This document shows positions 26,819 through 34,480 of a stretch of DNA of 35,109 bases, in pieces. A program made the position numbers and the translations under genes. The DNA comes from Clostridiales bacterium (GTDB lineage: Bacteria; Bacillota; Clostridia; Oscillospirales; Oscillospiraceae): positions 1 through 35,109 of the forward strand of contig JAJUGN010000018.1 in assembly GCA_029265975.1 (NCBI GenBank), in the 5' to 3' direction. The first letter of the stretch is position 1. The number at the start of each line of letters is the position of its first letter. The notes beneath the pieces were generated by a model. It worked only from the letters and a program-made list of their open reading frames with translations, was not told where the DNA came from and searched no databases.

Positions 26819-27721
26819 ATGATAGTAAAAAGAACCGACCTTGCGGTAGAGGCAAGAGAAATATGGCGCGAAAGCGCAGGTGAAACAACTCAGCTTCAGG
26901 GCGTTGAAGCAAAGGAAAAGCTCAGCCGCGGACTCATTATCGAAACGGTTAAAATATTGGACGAAAACGGCGAAAAAGCTCTGAACAAGCCGAAGGGGAG
27001 CTACATTACGGTTTCGCTTGGAAGCAATGCGGGCGACGCGGAGCAATTTCAGGAAACCTGCATGGCCTTGGCGGACGAGCTTAGATCGCTGCTTCCTGAA
27101 GGCGATAAGAGCCAGGTGCTGGTGGTGGGACTTGGAAACAGATACATCACGCCGGACAACCTCGGGCCCAACGCGCTGAGGCACACCATGGTCACAAGGC
27201 ATCTGGTGGAACAGGTGTCCGAATATTTCGGTAATTTCCGTCCCGTTTCGACTCTGGAGCCCGGAGTCCTTGCAAACACCGGAGTGGAAAGCGCGGAAAT
27301 AATCAAGGCTCTCACGGAAAAAATCCGTCCCGCCGCCGTGATTGCCGTCGATGCTCTCACTTCCAGAAGGATGAAGCGTGTTTGCACGACCATTCAAATC
27401 GCCGATACGGGAATCGTGCCCGGTTCGGGAGTCGGAAACAGCCGGGCGGAAATCAGCAGAAATTCGCTTGGGGTGCCCGTAATTGCGATAGGCGTACCTA
27501 CGATTGTCGATGCCGGCACTCTCGCTGCCGATTTAATGGAGAGCTCCGGCATGGGTGAGGTAGACCCATCCAGCTTTGGCGACTTCGGCGGAAACGTGAT
27601 GGTAACGCCACGCGACATAGACGAAAGGGTAAGCGAGCTTGCGAAAATCGTCGGTTACGGCATAAATCTGGCCCTGCACAAGGATATGAGCATTGACGAC
27701 ATTACAGCGTTTCTAAGTTAA
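26819..27721 (+). CDS. gpr: Germination protease GPR
   Basis: This 300-residue protease degrades small acid-soluble spore proteins when spores germinate, so the organism very probably forms endospores. The conserved start RTDLAVEAREI is followed by the family blocks LGSNAG, VVGLGNRYITPDNLGP, VIAVDALTSR and TGIVPGSGVGNSR. The ATG at 26819 has GGAGG five bases upstream. With this start only about four residues precede RTDLA, so the inhibitory propeptide would be much shorter than the 15 or so residues in Bacillus. An upstream in-frame reading from 26744 lacks a ribosome-binding site. Expression is expected in the forespore under sigma-G, but no clear sigma-G promoter was found. Confidence 0.95.
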   Translation: MIVKRTDLAVEAREIWRESAGETTQLQGVEAKEKLSRGLIIETVKILDENGEKALNKPKGSYITVSLGSNAGDAEQFQETCMALADELRSLLPEGDKSQVLVVGLGNRYITPDNLGPNALRHTMVTRHLVEQVSEYFGNFRPVSTLEPGVLANTGVESAEIIKALTEKIRPAAVIAVDALTSRRMKRVCTTIQIADTGIVPGSGVGNSRAEISRNSLGVPVIAIGVPTIVDAGTLAADLMESSGMGEVDPSSFGDFGGNVMVTPRDIDERVSELAKIVGYGINLALHKDMSIDDITAFLS

Positions 27722-27724
27722 TGT

Positions 27725-27760
27725 ACAATAGCGGGCATAGTGTTCTATACCCGCTATTGT
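27725..27760. terminator. Long hairpin between gpr and the nitroreductase gene
   Basis: A 16-bp stem with a single C-A mismatch (ACAATAGCGGG... / ...CCCGCTATTGT) and a TGTT loop begins three bases after the gpr stop, between two convergent genes. No U-run follows on either strand, so a bidirectional but non-canonical terminator is the best guess. Confidence 0.6.
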
Positions 27761-27773
27761 GGATTACATAATA

Positions 27774-28313
27774 CTAAACGCTAAATATTCGGCCCTCTCG
27801 TCTTGGAGGAGCTTTTCCGGTTTCAGCTCCGTGCCCTATCGCGATGCTTATGCAAAAAGAGTGGCCTTCCGGTACGCCGATGGATTCCGAGTATTTTCTC
27901 CCCTCCTCGCTCTCCATGAACTCCTTAAAGCAACCCACAATAACCGAAGACAGGCCAAGGCTTTGCGCCGCTATCGCCATGTTTTCCACGGCGATGCCCG
28001 CATCCATTTCCATAAAGCGTGCCCCGGACTTTCCGTAGAGCAGAATAAGTACGGGCGCGCCGAAGGAAAGGTCCTGCACCTTATCCTTCTTTGCAAAAGC
28101 CGAGAATTTTTCGCTTAATGAGTCTATGTGTTTTCTGTCTCGAAGAACATAAAAATCTATTTCCTGCTGGTTTCGTGCGGTCGGAGCCCATATTCCGGAT
28201 TCTAAAACCGTATTCAGCTCCTCGTCTGTAATTTGCCTGTCCAGATAAGCCCTGACGCTTCTTCGCGCCAGGATAGCGTCCGTTACCGTGTTTTTTATAG
28301 TTGCGCTCATCAT
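27774..28313 (-). CDS. Nitroreductase-family flavoprotein
   Basis: This 179-residue protein of the FMN-dependent nitroreductase fold opens with ILARRSVRAYLDRQIT, the typical phosphate-binding RRSVR motif. It continues with ESGIWAPTARNQQ, a DAGIAVENMAIAAQSLGL helix and the SIAIGHGAE strand near the end. Such enzymes use NAD(P)H to reduce nitro compounds, quinones or flavins; the substrate cannot be assigned. Length is normal for short clostridial members. Two adjacent ATGs (28313 and 28310) share one AGGGGTG site. It is divergent from parA, with the parS sites in between. Confidence 0.9.
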   Translation of the reverse strand: MMSATIKNTVTDAILARRSVRAYLDRQITDEELNTVLESGIWAPTARNQQEIDFYVLRDRKHIDSLSEKFSAFAKKDKVQDLSFGAPVLILLYGKSGARFMEMDAGIAVENMAIAAQSLGLSSVIVGCFKEFMESEEGRKYSESIGVPEGHSFCISIAIGHGAETGKAPPRREGRIFSV

Positions 28314-28387
28314 GTCACCCCTGGTTTTGAAGAATTTTCATCCATTATAATATATTGCGCTTCGCGCTGCAAGACCTCAGCCGTCGT

Positions 28388-28403
28388 CGTTTCACGTGAA
28401 ACA
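28388..28403. promoter_or_regulatory. parS site 1
   Basis: This palindrome matches 15 of 16 positions of the ParB-binding consensus TGTTTCACGTGAAACA (first base C). It is one of two sites between the nitroreductase gene and parA, and probably nucleates ParB spreading for origin segregation. Confidence 0.95.
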
Positions 28404-28420
28404 CTCGGATTAATATAAAA

Positions 28421-28436
28421 AGTTTCACGTGAAACA
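28421..28436. promoter_or_regulatory. parS site 2, next to the parA promoter
   Basis: This matches 15 of 16 positions of the parS consensus (first base A). It starts 33 bases after site 1, about three helical turns, so both face the same side of the DNA. Its right edge abuts the -35 element of the parA promoter. Confidence 0.95.
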
Positions 28437-28464
28437 TTGAAATGGAGTAAATTCGTGGTATAAT
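28437..28464 (+). promoter_or_regulatory. Promoter of the parAB operon
   Basis: TTGAAA (28437-28442), a 16-base spacer and an extended -10 TGGTATAAT (TATAAT at 28459-28464) form a good sigma-A promoter. The -35 touches parS site 2, so ParB bound there could repress the operon. Confidence 0.8.
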
Positions 28465-28579
28465 ATTTCCGGCGCGGATATTTTGGCTCGCACATGCGGC
28501 ATCTCCGAGGGCGCGCCCATAAGCAGGGTCGTTCCGGCGCAAAAATCAAAGCATGACAACGGAAAATCGGAGGCGAAGA

Positions 28580-29344
28580 ATGGGGAAAATAATTGCCGTC
28601 GTTAATCAAAAAGGCGGCGTGGGGAAGACGACAAGCTGCATAAACCTTTGCTGCGCACTCAGCGAAAGCGGCTGCCGGACGCTGCTGTGCGACATGGACC
28701 CGCAGGGAAACAGCACCTCGGGAATGGGCGTAGACAAAAACTCGGTGTATCCTACCATATACGACGTGGTAATCGGAGGAGCCGACCCTGAAAAAGCGAT
28801 TATCAGCACGCCTTATGGGTATGTAATGCCTTCCAACAAGGCTCTTTCAGGAGCCGGGGTCGAATTGGTTGGAATTTCCGAAAGGGAATTCTGCCTTCGA
28901 AAGGCTTTAAGCAAAATAAAAAGCTCCTATGACTATATTATAATAGACTGCCCGCCCTCGCTGGAACTCCTGACAGTAAACGGGCTGTGCGCGGCGGACA
29001 CTCTTCTGGTTCCCGTACAATGCGAATATTTTGCGCTTGAGGGACTGAGCGATCTGCTTACGACGCTGAAAATTATAAAAAAACGGCTTAATCCAGCGCT
29101 GGAAATAGAAGGCGTGCTTTTAACGATGTACGACGGAAGGACAAACCTGTCGCTTCAGGTGGCCGAAGAGGTGAAAAAATACTTCAAAGCGAAGGTTTTT
29201 CGCACGGTAATTCCCAGAAACGTGCGTTTATCGGAGGCCCCAAGCTATGGGAAGCCCGCTATAGTGTATGACAGAAGCTCTCGCGGCTCAAGAGCCTACA
29301 CAGAGCTTGCGGAAGAAATAATCAAAAACAACAAGGAGGTCTGA
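28580..29344 (+). CDS. parA: Chromosome partitioning ATPase ParA/Soj
   Basis: This 254-residue Walker-type ATPase acts with ParB to segregate origins and, in Firmicutes, to tune DnaA activity. The deviant Walker A KGGVGKTT occurs within VNQKGGVGKTTS near residue 12. CDMDPQGNSTSG and IIDCPPSLELLT are the A' and B motifs. The protein is short at the N-terminus, as in chromosomal Soj, without an extra helix-turn-helix domain. The ATG at 28580 has GGAGG six bases upstream; an upstream in-frame ATG at 28553 is unsupported. parB follows after two bases. Confidence 0.97.
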   Translation: MGKIIAVVNQKGGVGKTTSCINLCCALSESGCRTLLCDMDPQGNSTSGMGVDKNSVYPTIYDVVIGGADPEKAIISTPYGYVMPSNKALSGAGVELVGISEREFCLRKALSKIKSSYDYIIIDCPPSLELLTVNGLCAADTLLVPVQCEYFALEGLSDLLTTLKIIKKRLNPALEIEGVLLTMYDGRTNLSLQVAEEVKKYFKAKVFRTVIPRNVRLSEAPSYGKPAIVYDRSSRGSRAYTELAEEIIKNNKEV

Positions 29345-29346
29345 AA

Positions 29347-30228
29347 GTGGCCGAAAAAGGGCTTGGAATAGGCTTGGGCGCCTTGCTGGGAGAAGCGGCG
29401 ATGGATAACAATTCCGCGGATTTTCTGATCCTGCCGATATCAAAGATAGAAACGGCGCCTAATCAGCCGAGAAAAAAGTTTGACGAGGTTTTGCTTCGGG
29501 AACTGGCCGAATCGATAGCCGAGCATGGTATAATACAGCCTTTGACCGTAAGAAAGCTGGCCTCAGGCTATTATCAGATCATCGCGGGTGAACGGAGATG
29601 GAGAGCCGCGAGGATGGCTGGGCTTTCGGAGTTGCCGGTCAGAATTATAGAGGCAGACGACAAGAAGGCTATGGAGCTTGCGCTTGTCGAAAATCTCCAG
29701 CGTGAGGATTTGAATCCCATGGAAGAGGCGGAGGGCTTCAAAGCGCTGATGGAGGAATATTCTTTCACGCAGGAGCAAGTCGCGGAAAGGGTAGGCGTTT
29801 CAAGGCCGGCGGTTGCAAACGCTCTCAGGCTGCTCTCGCTTCCAAAAAGCGTAAAAGCGATGGTGGAAACCGGGGAGATAAGCCCCGGACATGCCAGGGC
29901 AGTCATGCAGCTTTCAAAAGCCGCCGACCAGGAGGCGTTTGCAAGACAGATAGCAAAAGAGGGAATGTCTGTTCGAAAAGCCGAGGCGATGGCGTCAAAA
30001 TTGACAAAGAACGACAAGACGCCTCCGGAAGCAGATAAAGAGATTTCAAAAAATGCGGTTAATTATACCGCCGAAGCGGAAAAAATGCTTACCGAGCATC
30101 TCGGTCGTAGGGTAAAAATAATTGAAGGGCGAAAAAAAGGGCGCATAGAAGTCGAATATTACGGCGACGACGACATGCAGGCCCTTATCGACGCGCTGCT
30201 GTCAACAGAAGCAAAGGGGAGTAAATAA
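29347..30228 (+). CDS. parB: Chromosome partitioning protein ParB/Spo0J
   Basis: This 293-residue CTP-dependent clamp binds parS and spreads along DNA. The N-terminal domain shows LPISKIETAPNQPRKKFD and the CTP-binding GERRWRAARMAGL (box II). The central helix-turn-helix has FTQEQVAERVGVSRPAVANALRLL spread over residues ~135-160. The C-terminal dimerisation part is lysine-rich. The start is a GTG at 29347 with AAGGAGG (29334-29340) six bases upstream, overlapping the end of parA. No Noc paralogue is present. It ends one base before serS. Confidence 0.96.
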   Translation: MAEKGLGIGLGALLGEAAMDNNSADFLILPISKIETAPNQPRKKFDEVLLRELAESIAEHGIIQPLTVRKLASGYYQIIAGERRWRAARMAGLSELPVRIIEADDKKAMELALVENLQREDLNPMEEAEGFKALMEEYSFTQEQVAERVGVSRPAVANALRLLSLPKSVKAMVETGEISPGHARAVMQLSKAADQEAFARQIAKEGMSVRKAEAMASKLTKNDKTPPEADKEISKNAVNYTAEAEKMLTEHLGRRVKIIEGRKKGRIEVEYYGDDDMQALIDALLSTEAKGSK

Positions 30229-30229
30229 T

Positions 30230-31519
30230 ATGCTGGACATCAAACTTATAAGAGAAAATCCCGAAAAGGTAAAGGCGGGGCTCATAGCCAAGGAGATAGA
30301 CTGCTCAAAGGAAATCGACCGCATACTTGAGCTGGACGCCCAGCGCCGCGAGGCCATATATGCAACCGAAAACCTCAAGGCGGAGCAGAACAAGGTAACC
30401 AAGATGATTCCCGAACTTAAAAAGTCCGGGCAGGACACCAGCGCGGTTTTCGCCGAAATGAACAAGCTCAAGGAGTCGATTAAAGAGAACGAGTCGAAGC
30501 TGAACGATATCGAAAGCGAGTACAGGACGCTGATGCTGTCGCTTCCGAATCTTCCTGACGAGGATCTGAAGCCGGGGGGAAAGGAAAACAATGAGGCGGT
30601 AAGATTTTTCGGTGAGCCGCACAAATTTGACTTTGAACCTAAGAACCATGTCGATCTATGCACGAATCTCGGTCTTATTGACTATGTGAGGGGCGCAAAG
30701 CTCTCCGGAAGCGGCTTCTGGGTGTATCGAGGGTTCGGCTCCAGGCTCGAATGGGCGCTTCTTAACTTCTTTATCGACACGCACGTTTCCGACGGCTACG
30801 AGCTGGTGCTTGTTCCGCATATGCTTGGCTATGAAGCCGGGCTTACGGCGGGGCAGTTCCCGAAGTTTGAGGAAGACGTATACTGGCTGCAGAGCTCCGA
30901 GGATTCGCAGCGCCGCTTTATGCTGCCGACGGCGGAAACCGCGCTCGTAAGCCTTCACAGGGACGAACTGATGTCCGAAGCCGAGCTTCCGAAAAAATAT
31001 ATCTCCTACACGCCCTGCTTCCGCCGCGAGGCGGGCAGCTACCGCGCCGACGAGCGCGGAATGGTGCGCGGGCACCAGTTCAACAAGGTCGAGATGGTAC
31101 AATACACAAGGCCGGAGGATTCAGACGCGGCCTTCGAGGAGCTGGTAGGAAAGGCTGAAACGCTTGTGAAAAAGCTTGGTTTCCACTTCCGCACCGTAAA
31201 GCTTGCGGCGGGCGACTGCTCCGCGTCTATGGCCAGAACCTACGACATAGAGATACACATTCCCTCTATGAACGGCTACAAGGAGGTTTCCTCGGTTTCA
31301 AACGCGCGCGAATACCAGGCAAGAAGAGGGAACATACGTTTCAAGAGAGCGGAGAGCGGCAAAAATGAGTATGTGCACACCCTGAACGGCTCCGGCCTTG
31401 CCACGAGCCGGATTCTGCCGGCGATTGTCGAGCAGAACCAAAGAGCGGACGGAAGCGTTGTTGTGCCGGAGGTGCTGAGGAAATATCTGGGGGGACAGGA
31501 GCTTATCCAAAAGATTTAG
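30230..31519 (+). CDS. serS: Seryl-tRNA synthetase
   Basis: This 429-residue class II synthetase charges tRNA-Ser. The N-terminal antiparallel coiled-coil arm that contacts the long variable arm of tRNA-Ser covers about residues 30-105. Motif 2 (FRREAGSYRADERGMVRGHQF, residues about 265-285) and motif 3 (GSGLATSRILPAIVEQ near the C-terminus) are intact. Length is normal. The start follows the parB stop by one base with AAAGGGGAG inside parB, so it is translated from the par transcript, an uncommon but not unique partner. Confidence 0.97.
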   Translation: MLDIKLIRENPEKVKAGLIAKEIDCSKEIDRILELDAQRREAIYATENLKAEQNKVTKMIPELKKSGQDTSAVFAEMNKLKESIKENESKLNDIESEYRTLMLSLPNLPDEDLKPGGKENNEAVRFFGEPHKFDFEPKNHVDLCTNLGLIDYVRGAKLSGSGFWVYRGFGSRLEWALLNFFIDTHVSDGYELVLVPHMLGYEAGLTAGQFPKFEEDVYWLQSSEDSQRRFMLPTAETALVSLHRDELMSEAELPKKYISYTPCFRREAGSYRADERGMVRGHQFNKVEMVQYTRPEDSDAAFEELVGKAETLVKKLGFHFRTVKLAAGDCSASMARTYDIEIHIPSMNGYKEVSSVSNAREYQARRGNIRFKRAESGKNEYVHTLNGSGLATSRILPAIVEQNQRADGSVVVPEVLRKYLGGQELIQKI

Positions 31520-31580
31520 GGCTTTAGGCGGCGCGGCGGGCGCTACACAGAAATGACCGTATTTGCAGGAGGCGCGGAAA

Positions 31581-32030
31581 ATGGGTAAAAGAGCTAAATT
31601 TGCAGGTATTGCGAAGGAATTCAGGGATTTCGCGATGCGCGGAAACGTCATCGACCTCGCGGTGGGCGTAATCATAGGAGGCGCCTTCGGCAAGATAACG
31701 TCTTCGGTTGTAAACGACATTCTTATGCCGTTTATAGGCATGTTCCTGGGCGGGCTGGACTTCTCAAGCCTTGTTATAAAACTTCCAGATTTTTATAACA
31801 AGGGCAAGGACAATTTCCTTAAAATAGGCTCGCTGATAAGCACGGTTGTTGACTTCCTGATCATAGCGCTCGTAATATTCCTTATGGTGAAGGCAATAAA
31901 CAAGCTCAAGCAGATTCAGGAAAAAAAGAATGACGCCGCGGCCGAGGAGGAAAAGAAGGATCCCGAACCAAGCCCGGAAGCGAAGCTTCTCACCGAGATC
32001 CGCGACTTGCTGAAGGATAAGCGTGCGTAA
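31581..32030 (+). CDS. mscL: Large-conductance mechanosensitive channel MscL
   Basis: This 149-residue pentameric channel opens under membrane tension to save cells from hypo-osmotic shock. The N-terminal amphipathic helix ([19 protein letters not shown], continuing into the first membrane helix with GGAFGKIT) is highly conserved. A second membrane helix ([19 protein letters not shown]) and a charged C-terminal bundle ([12 protein letters not shown]) follow. The ATG at 31581 has AGGAGG eight bases upstream; a TTG at 31563 is in frame but unsupported. rsmG follows after five bases. Confidence 0.96.
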   Translation: MGKRAKFAGIAKEFRDFAMRGNVIDLAVGVIIGGAFGKITSSVVNDILMPFIGMFLGGLDFSSLVIKLPDFYNKGKDNFLKIGSLISTVVDFLIIALVIFLMVKAINKLKQIQEKKNDAAAEEEKKDPEPSPEAKLLTEIRDLLKDKRA

Positions 32031-32035
32031 AAAGT

Positions 32036-32743
32036 ATGCGTGAGATACTGATTGCCGGCGCCTCCCGCTTAGGGATAACGCTTTCAGAAAAGGCCCTTTC
32101 GCAGTTTGAAGCCTACGCCGGGGAGCTTGAACGGGAAAATGAAAAAATAAACCTCACCGCGGTACGGGGCGAGAGGGAAATCGCCGAGAGGCATTTTCTG
32201 GACAGCCTCGGAGTCCTGTGCGCCGCGGGAGACGATATTAAGGGCGCTAAAGTGATAGACGTAGGCTGCGGGGCGGGCTTTCCCGGGCTGCCCATGAAAA
32301 TTGCGGAGCCGTCGATAAGTCTTACCTCGCTTGACAGTACCGAAAAGCGCATCTTGTTCCTGAGGCGTCTTATTGAAAAGCTGGGTCTTGAGGGAATCGA
32401 GTGCGTGTTTGCTCGGGCGGAAGAGCTCTCAAGGGACGAAAGCCGCCGCGAGAGCTTTGATTTTGCCGTTTCAAGAGCCGTAGCGAGGCTGAACGTGCTT
32501 TGCGAGCTGTGTCTTCCTTTCGTGAAGGTCGGAGGAAGCTTTCTGGCGATGAAGACCGCCTCGGCCGATGACGAGATCGTCGAAGCGGGGCGGGCGGCCG
32601 CCGAGCTGGGAGCGGAAATCTCGGGATGCCATGATTATGAAATACTTGGCGCCGTCCACAGAATAGTGATAATAAAAAAGCTTGCCCGCACGCCCGAGAA
32701 ATACCCACGGCGCTTCGCAAAAATACAAAAACAGCCTCTATAA
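32036..32743 (+). CDS. rsmG: 16S rRNA (guanine-527 N7) methyltransferase
   Basis: This 235-residue SAM-dependent enzyme (formerly GidB) methylates G527 of 16S rRNA. The early helical part contains ENEKINLTAVRGEREIAERHFLDSL (family hallmark, residues about 35-60). The SAM-binding loop VIDVGCGAGFPGLP and the LDSTEKRILFL strand follow, then VSRAVARL. The start ATG at 32036 has only a weak Shine-Dalgarno, so coupling to mscL is likely. In many Firmicutes rsmG precedes parAB; here it lies after serS and mscL. Confidence 0.95.
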   Translation: MREILIAGASRLGITLSEKALSQFEAYAGELERENEKINLTAVRGEREIAERHFLDSLGVLCAAGDDIKGAKVIDVGCGAGFPGLPMKIAEPSISLTSLDSTEKRILFLRRLIEKLGLEGIECVFARAEELSRDESRRESFDFAVSRAVARLNVLCELCLPFVKVGGSFLAMKTASADDEIVEAGRAAAELGAEISGCHDYEILGAVHRIVIIKKLARTPEKYPRRFAKIQKQPL

Positions 32744-32783
32744 TACGGGAATTAATAATTTAGGTTGAATTTTTAGATGCCAA

Positions 32784-32811
32784 AAGCGGGCGGATTTTTG
32801 CCCGCTTGACT
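32784..32811 (+). terminator. Weak terminator hairpin after rsmG
   Basis: AAGCGGGC (32784-32791) pairs with GCCCGCTT (32800-32807) with an 8-base T-rich loop, followed by GACTTG rather than a clean U-run. The 3' arm overlaps the -35 element of the next promoter. Confidence 0.6.
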
Positions 32812-32834
32812 TGCAATTTACCATAATATAAAAT
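32806..32834 (+). promoter_or_regulatory. Promoter of the OadA-type operon
   Basis: TTGACT (32806-32811), a 17-base spacer and TAAAAT (32829-32834) lie about 45 bases before the carboxyltransferase gene. An overlapping TATAAA at 32827 would give a 15-base spacer. The -35 is embedded in the preceding hairpin. Confidence 0.75.
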
Positions 32835-32878
32835 AACCTGGCAGCAGAACCCGTAATTCTCACAGGAGGAATGCACAG

Positions 32879-34258
32879 ATGAAAATAGGTTTTACCGAAA
32901 CGGTATTGCGCGACGCAAACCAATCGCTTATTGCAACAAGAATGCCCCTGAGCGTTTTTGAGCCGATACTTGAAAAAATGGACCAGGCCGGATATTATTC
33001 GGTGGAATGCTGGGGCGGGGCCACCTTTGATTCCTGCCTCAGATATCTTGACGAAGACCCGTGGGAAAGGCTTAGGATAATCAAGGCCAAGATGCCCAAC
33101 ACAAAGCTGCAGATGCTTCTGCGCGGGCAGAACCTGCTGGGCTATAAGCACTATCCGGACGATGTCGTTCGCAAGTTCGTGCAGCATTCGGTTAAAAACG
33201 GAATAGATATTATCCGCATTTTTGACGCGCTCAACGATATAAGGAACATCGAGGTTGCCGTGGACGAAACCCTTAAGTGCGGCGCGCACGCTTCGGGAGC
33301 CATTTCATATACGACGAGCCCTGTCCACACTCTCGCAAAGTTTGCCGAGCTCTGCAAGGAAATGCAGAAGATGGGCGTGCAGTCTATCTGCATCAAGGAT
33401 ATGGCCGGAGTTATGAGCCCCAAGGAGGCTTATGACCTGGTCAGCGCCATAAAGGACAAGGTGGATCTGCCCCTTGTTCTCCATACCCACTGCACGACCG
33501 GGCTTGCGTTCATGACCTACCTGAAGGGCATCGAGGCGGGCGCCGACGTTATCGACACATCGATTTCGATATTCTCGGGCGGCACGGCCCAGCCCGCCAC
33601 CGAGACGCTTGCCTACGCGCTTGAGCAGTTCGGCTACGAAACGGGCCTGAGGCACGACGTGCTGAAAGACGTCAACGATTTCTTCAAGCCGTATTTCAAC
33701 GAGTGCCTTGCAACGGGGCTTCTTGACCCGACGGTTATGGGCACGGCCACCGAAGCTCTGGATTATAAGATACCCGGCGGAATGCTCTCAAACCTCATTT
33801 CGCAGCTCAAGTCGCAGAACGCGATGGATAAGTTCCCCGAAGTTCTCGAGGAGACCCCGAGGGTCCGCAAGGACATGGGCTATCCTCCTCTCGTCACCCC
33901 ACTGAGCCAGATGGTCGGAGTACAGGCGGCTACAAACGTGCTGCTGGGGGAGAGATACAAAAGCATAGGCAAGGAAATAAAGGCTTATGTAAGGGGCGAA
34001 TACGGAAGGGCCCCCGGAGAGATCGACCAGGAGCTGAAAAAGAAAATCCTCGGTGACGAAAAACCCATAGAATGCCGTCCTGCGGACCTTCTCGAGCCTG
34101 AATTCGAAAAGACCAAGGCCATGCTTGGCGACCGCGCCGAGTCCGACGAGGATGTTCTGAGCTATATCGCCTTCCCGCAGGTCGCGGAGAAATTCTTTGC
34201 GGACCGCGAAAAGAAGATGCAGAACATGGCCAGATATTCCATAGAGGCCATCGAATAG
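32879..34258 (+). CDS. oadA: Biotin-dependent carboxyltransferase, oxaloacetate decarboxylase alpha / pyruvate carboxylase B type
   Basis: This 459-residue TIM-barrel enzyme moves CO2 between a 2-oxoacid such as oxaloacetate and carrier biotin. Metal and catalytic residues are visible: D12 in TVLRDANQS, K173 in CIKDMAG (the carboxylatable lysine) and the H202-T-H204 pair in LHTHCTTG. The C-terminal conserved domain with GEYGRAPGEI is present, but the fused biotin domain seen in many OadA proteins is missing and supplied by the gene at 34481. AGGAGGA lies eight bases before the ATG. It could serve an Na+-pumping decarboxylase or a pyruvate carboxylase; no beta membrane subunit or biotin carboxylase is in the window, so the direction is open. 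Confidence 0.92.
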   Translation: MKIGFTETVLRDANQSLIATRMPLSVFEPILEKMDQAGYYSVECWGGATFDSCLRYLDEDPWERLRIIKAKMPNTKLQMLLRGQNLLGYKHYPDDVVRKFVQHSVKNGIDIIRIFDALNDIRNIEVAVDETLKCGAHASGAISYTTSPVHTLAKFAELCKEMQKMGVQSICIKDMAGVMSPKEAYDLVSAIKDKVDLPLVLHTHCTTGLAFMTYLKGIEAGADVIDTSISIFSGGTAQPATETLAYALEQFGYETGLRHDVLKDVNDFFKPYFNECLATGLLDPTVMGTATEALDYKIPGGMLSNLISQLKSQNAMDKFPEVLEETPRVRKDMGYPPLVTPLSQMVGVQAATNVLLGERYKSIGKEIKAYVRGEYGRAPGEIDQELKKKILGDEKPIECRPADLLEPEFEKTKAMLGDRAESDEDVLSYIAFPQVAEKFFADREKKMQNMARYSIEAIE

Positions 34259-34270
34259 GAGGTAACGAGT

Positions 34271-34465
34271 TTGGAAACAAGGATTCCGGCCCTTGTCGGC
34301 CGCAAACGCAGCCTTGCTCCCGCCAAAGGCTCCAGAGGTTCGGTTAACATAACAACAGTGCCGCCCAAAACCGCGGCTATGCTTATGGCCATTGTGGCCG
34401 ACGAGCTCAAGGTTCCCCTGAACGAGCTCAGGTTTATATCCATAAAAGAGAAAGGCTCCATGTAG
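34271..34465 (+). CDS. Small OadG-like protein without a membrane helix
   Basis: This 64-residue protein starts at a TTG (34271), supported by AGGAGG (34257-34262) eight bases upstream. Residues about 30-64 (PKTAAMLMAIVADEL and VPLNELRFISIKEK) resemble the C-terminal helix-strand part of OadG/gamma-type decarboxylase subunits. The first 30 residues are basic and Ser/Gly/Pro-rich with no membrane helix, unlike normal OadG, which has one near the N-terminus. It sits between the carboxyltransferase and the biotin carrier genes with 12 and 15 bases on either side, so it is surely co-translated. A role as an assembly or docking piece of the complex is inference; homology by eye is suggestive, not proven. 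Confidence 0.65.
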   Translation: METRIPALVGRKRSLAPAKGSRGSVNITTVPPKTAAMLMAIVADELKVPLNELRFISIKEKGSM

Positions 34466-34480
34466 AGAAGGGTGATATAA

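Noticed and set aside
28314-28450. CRISPR-like repeat made by the two similar palindromes
   Set aside because: The repeats are 16-bp parS palindromes next to parA, only two copies, with no spacer array.
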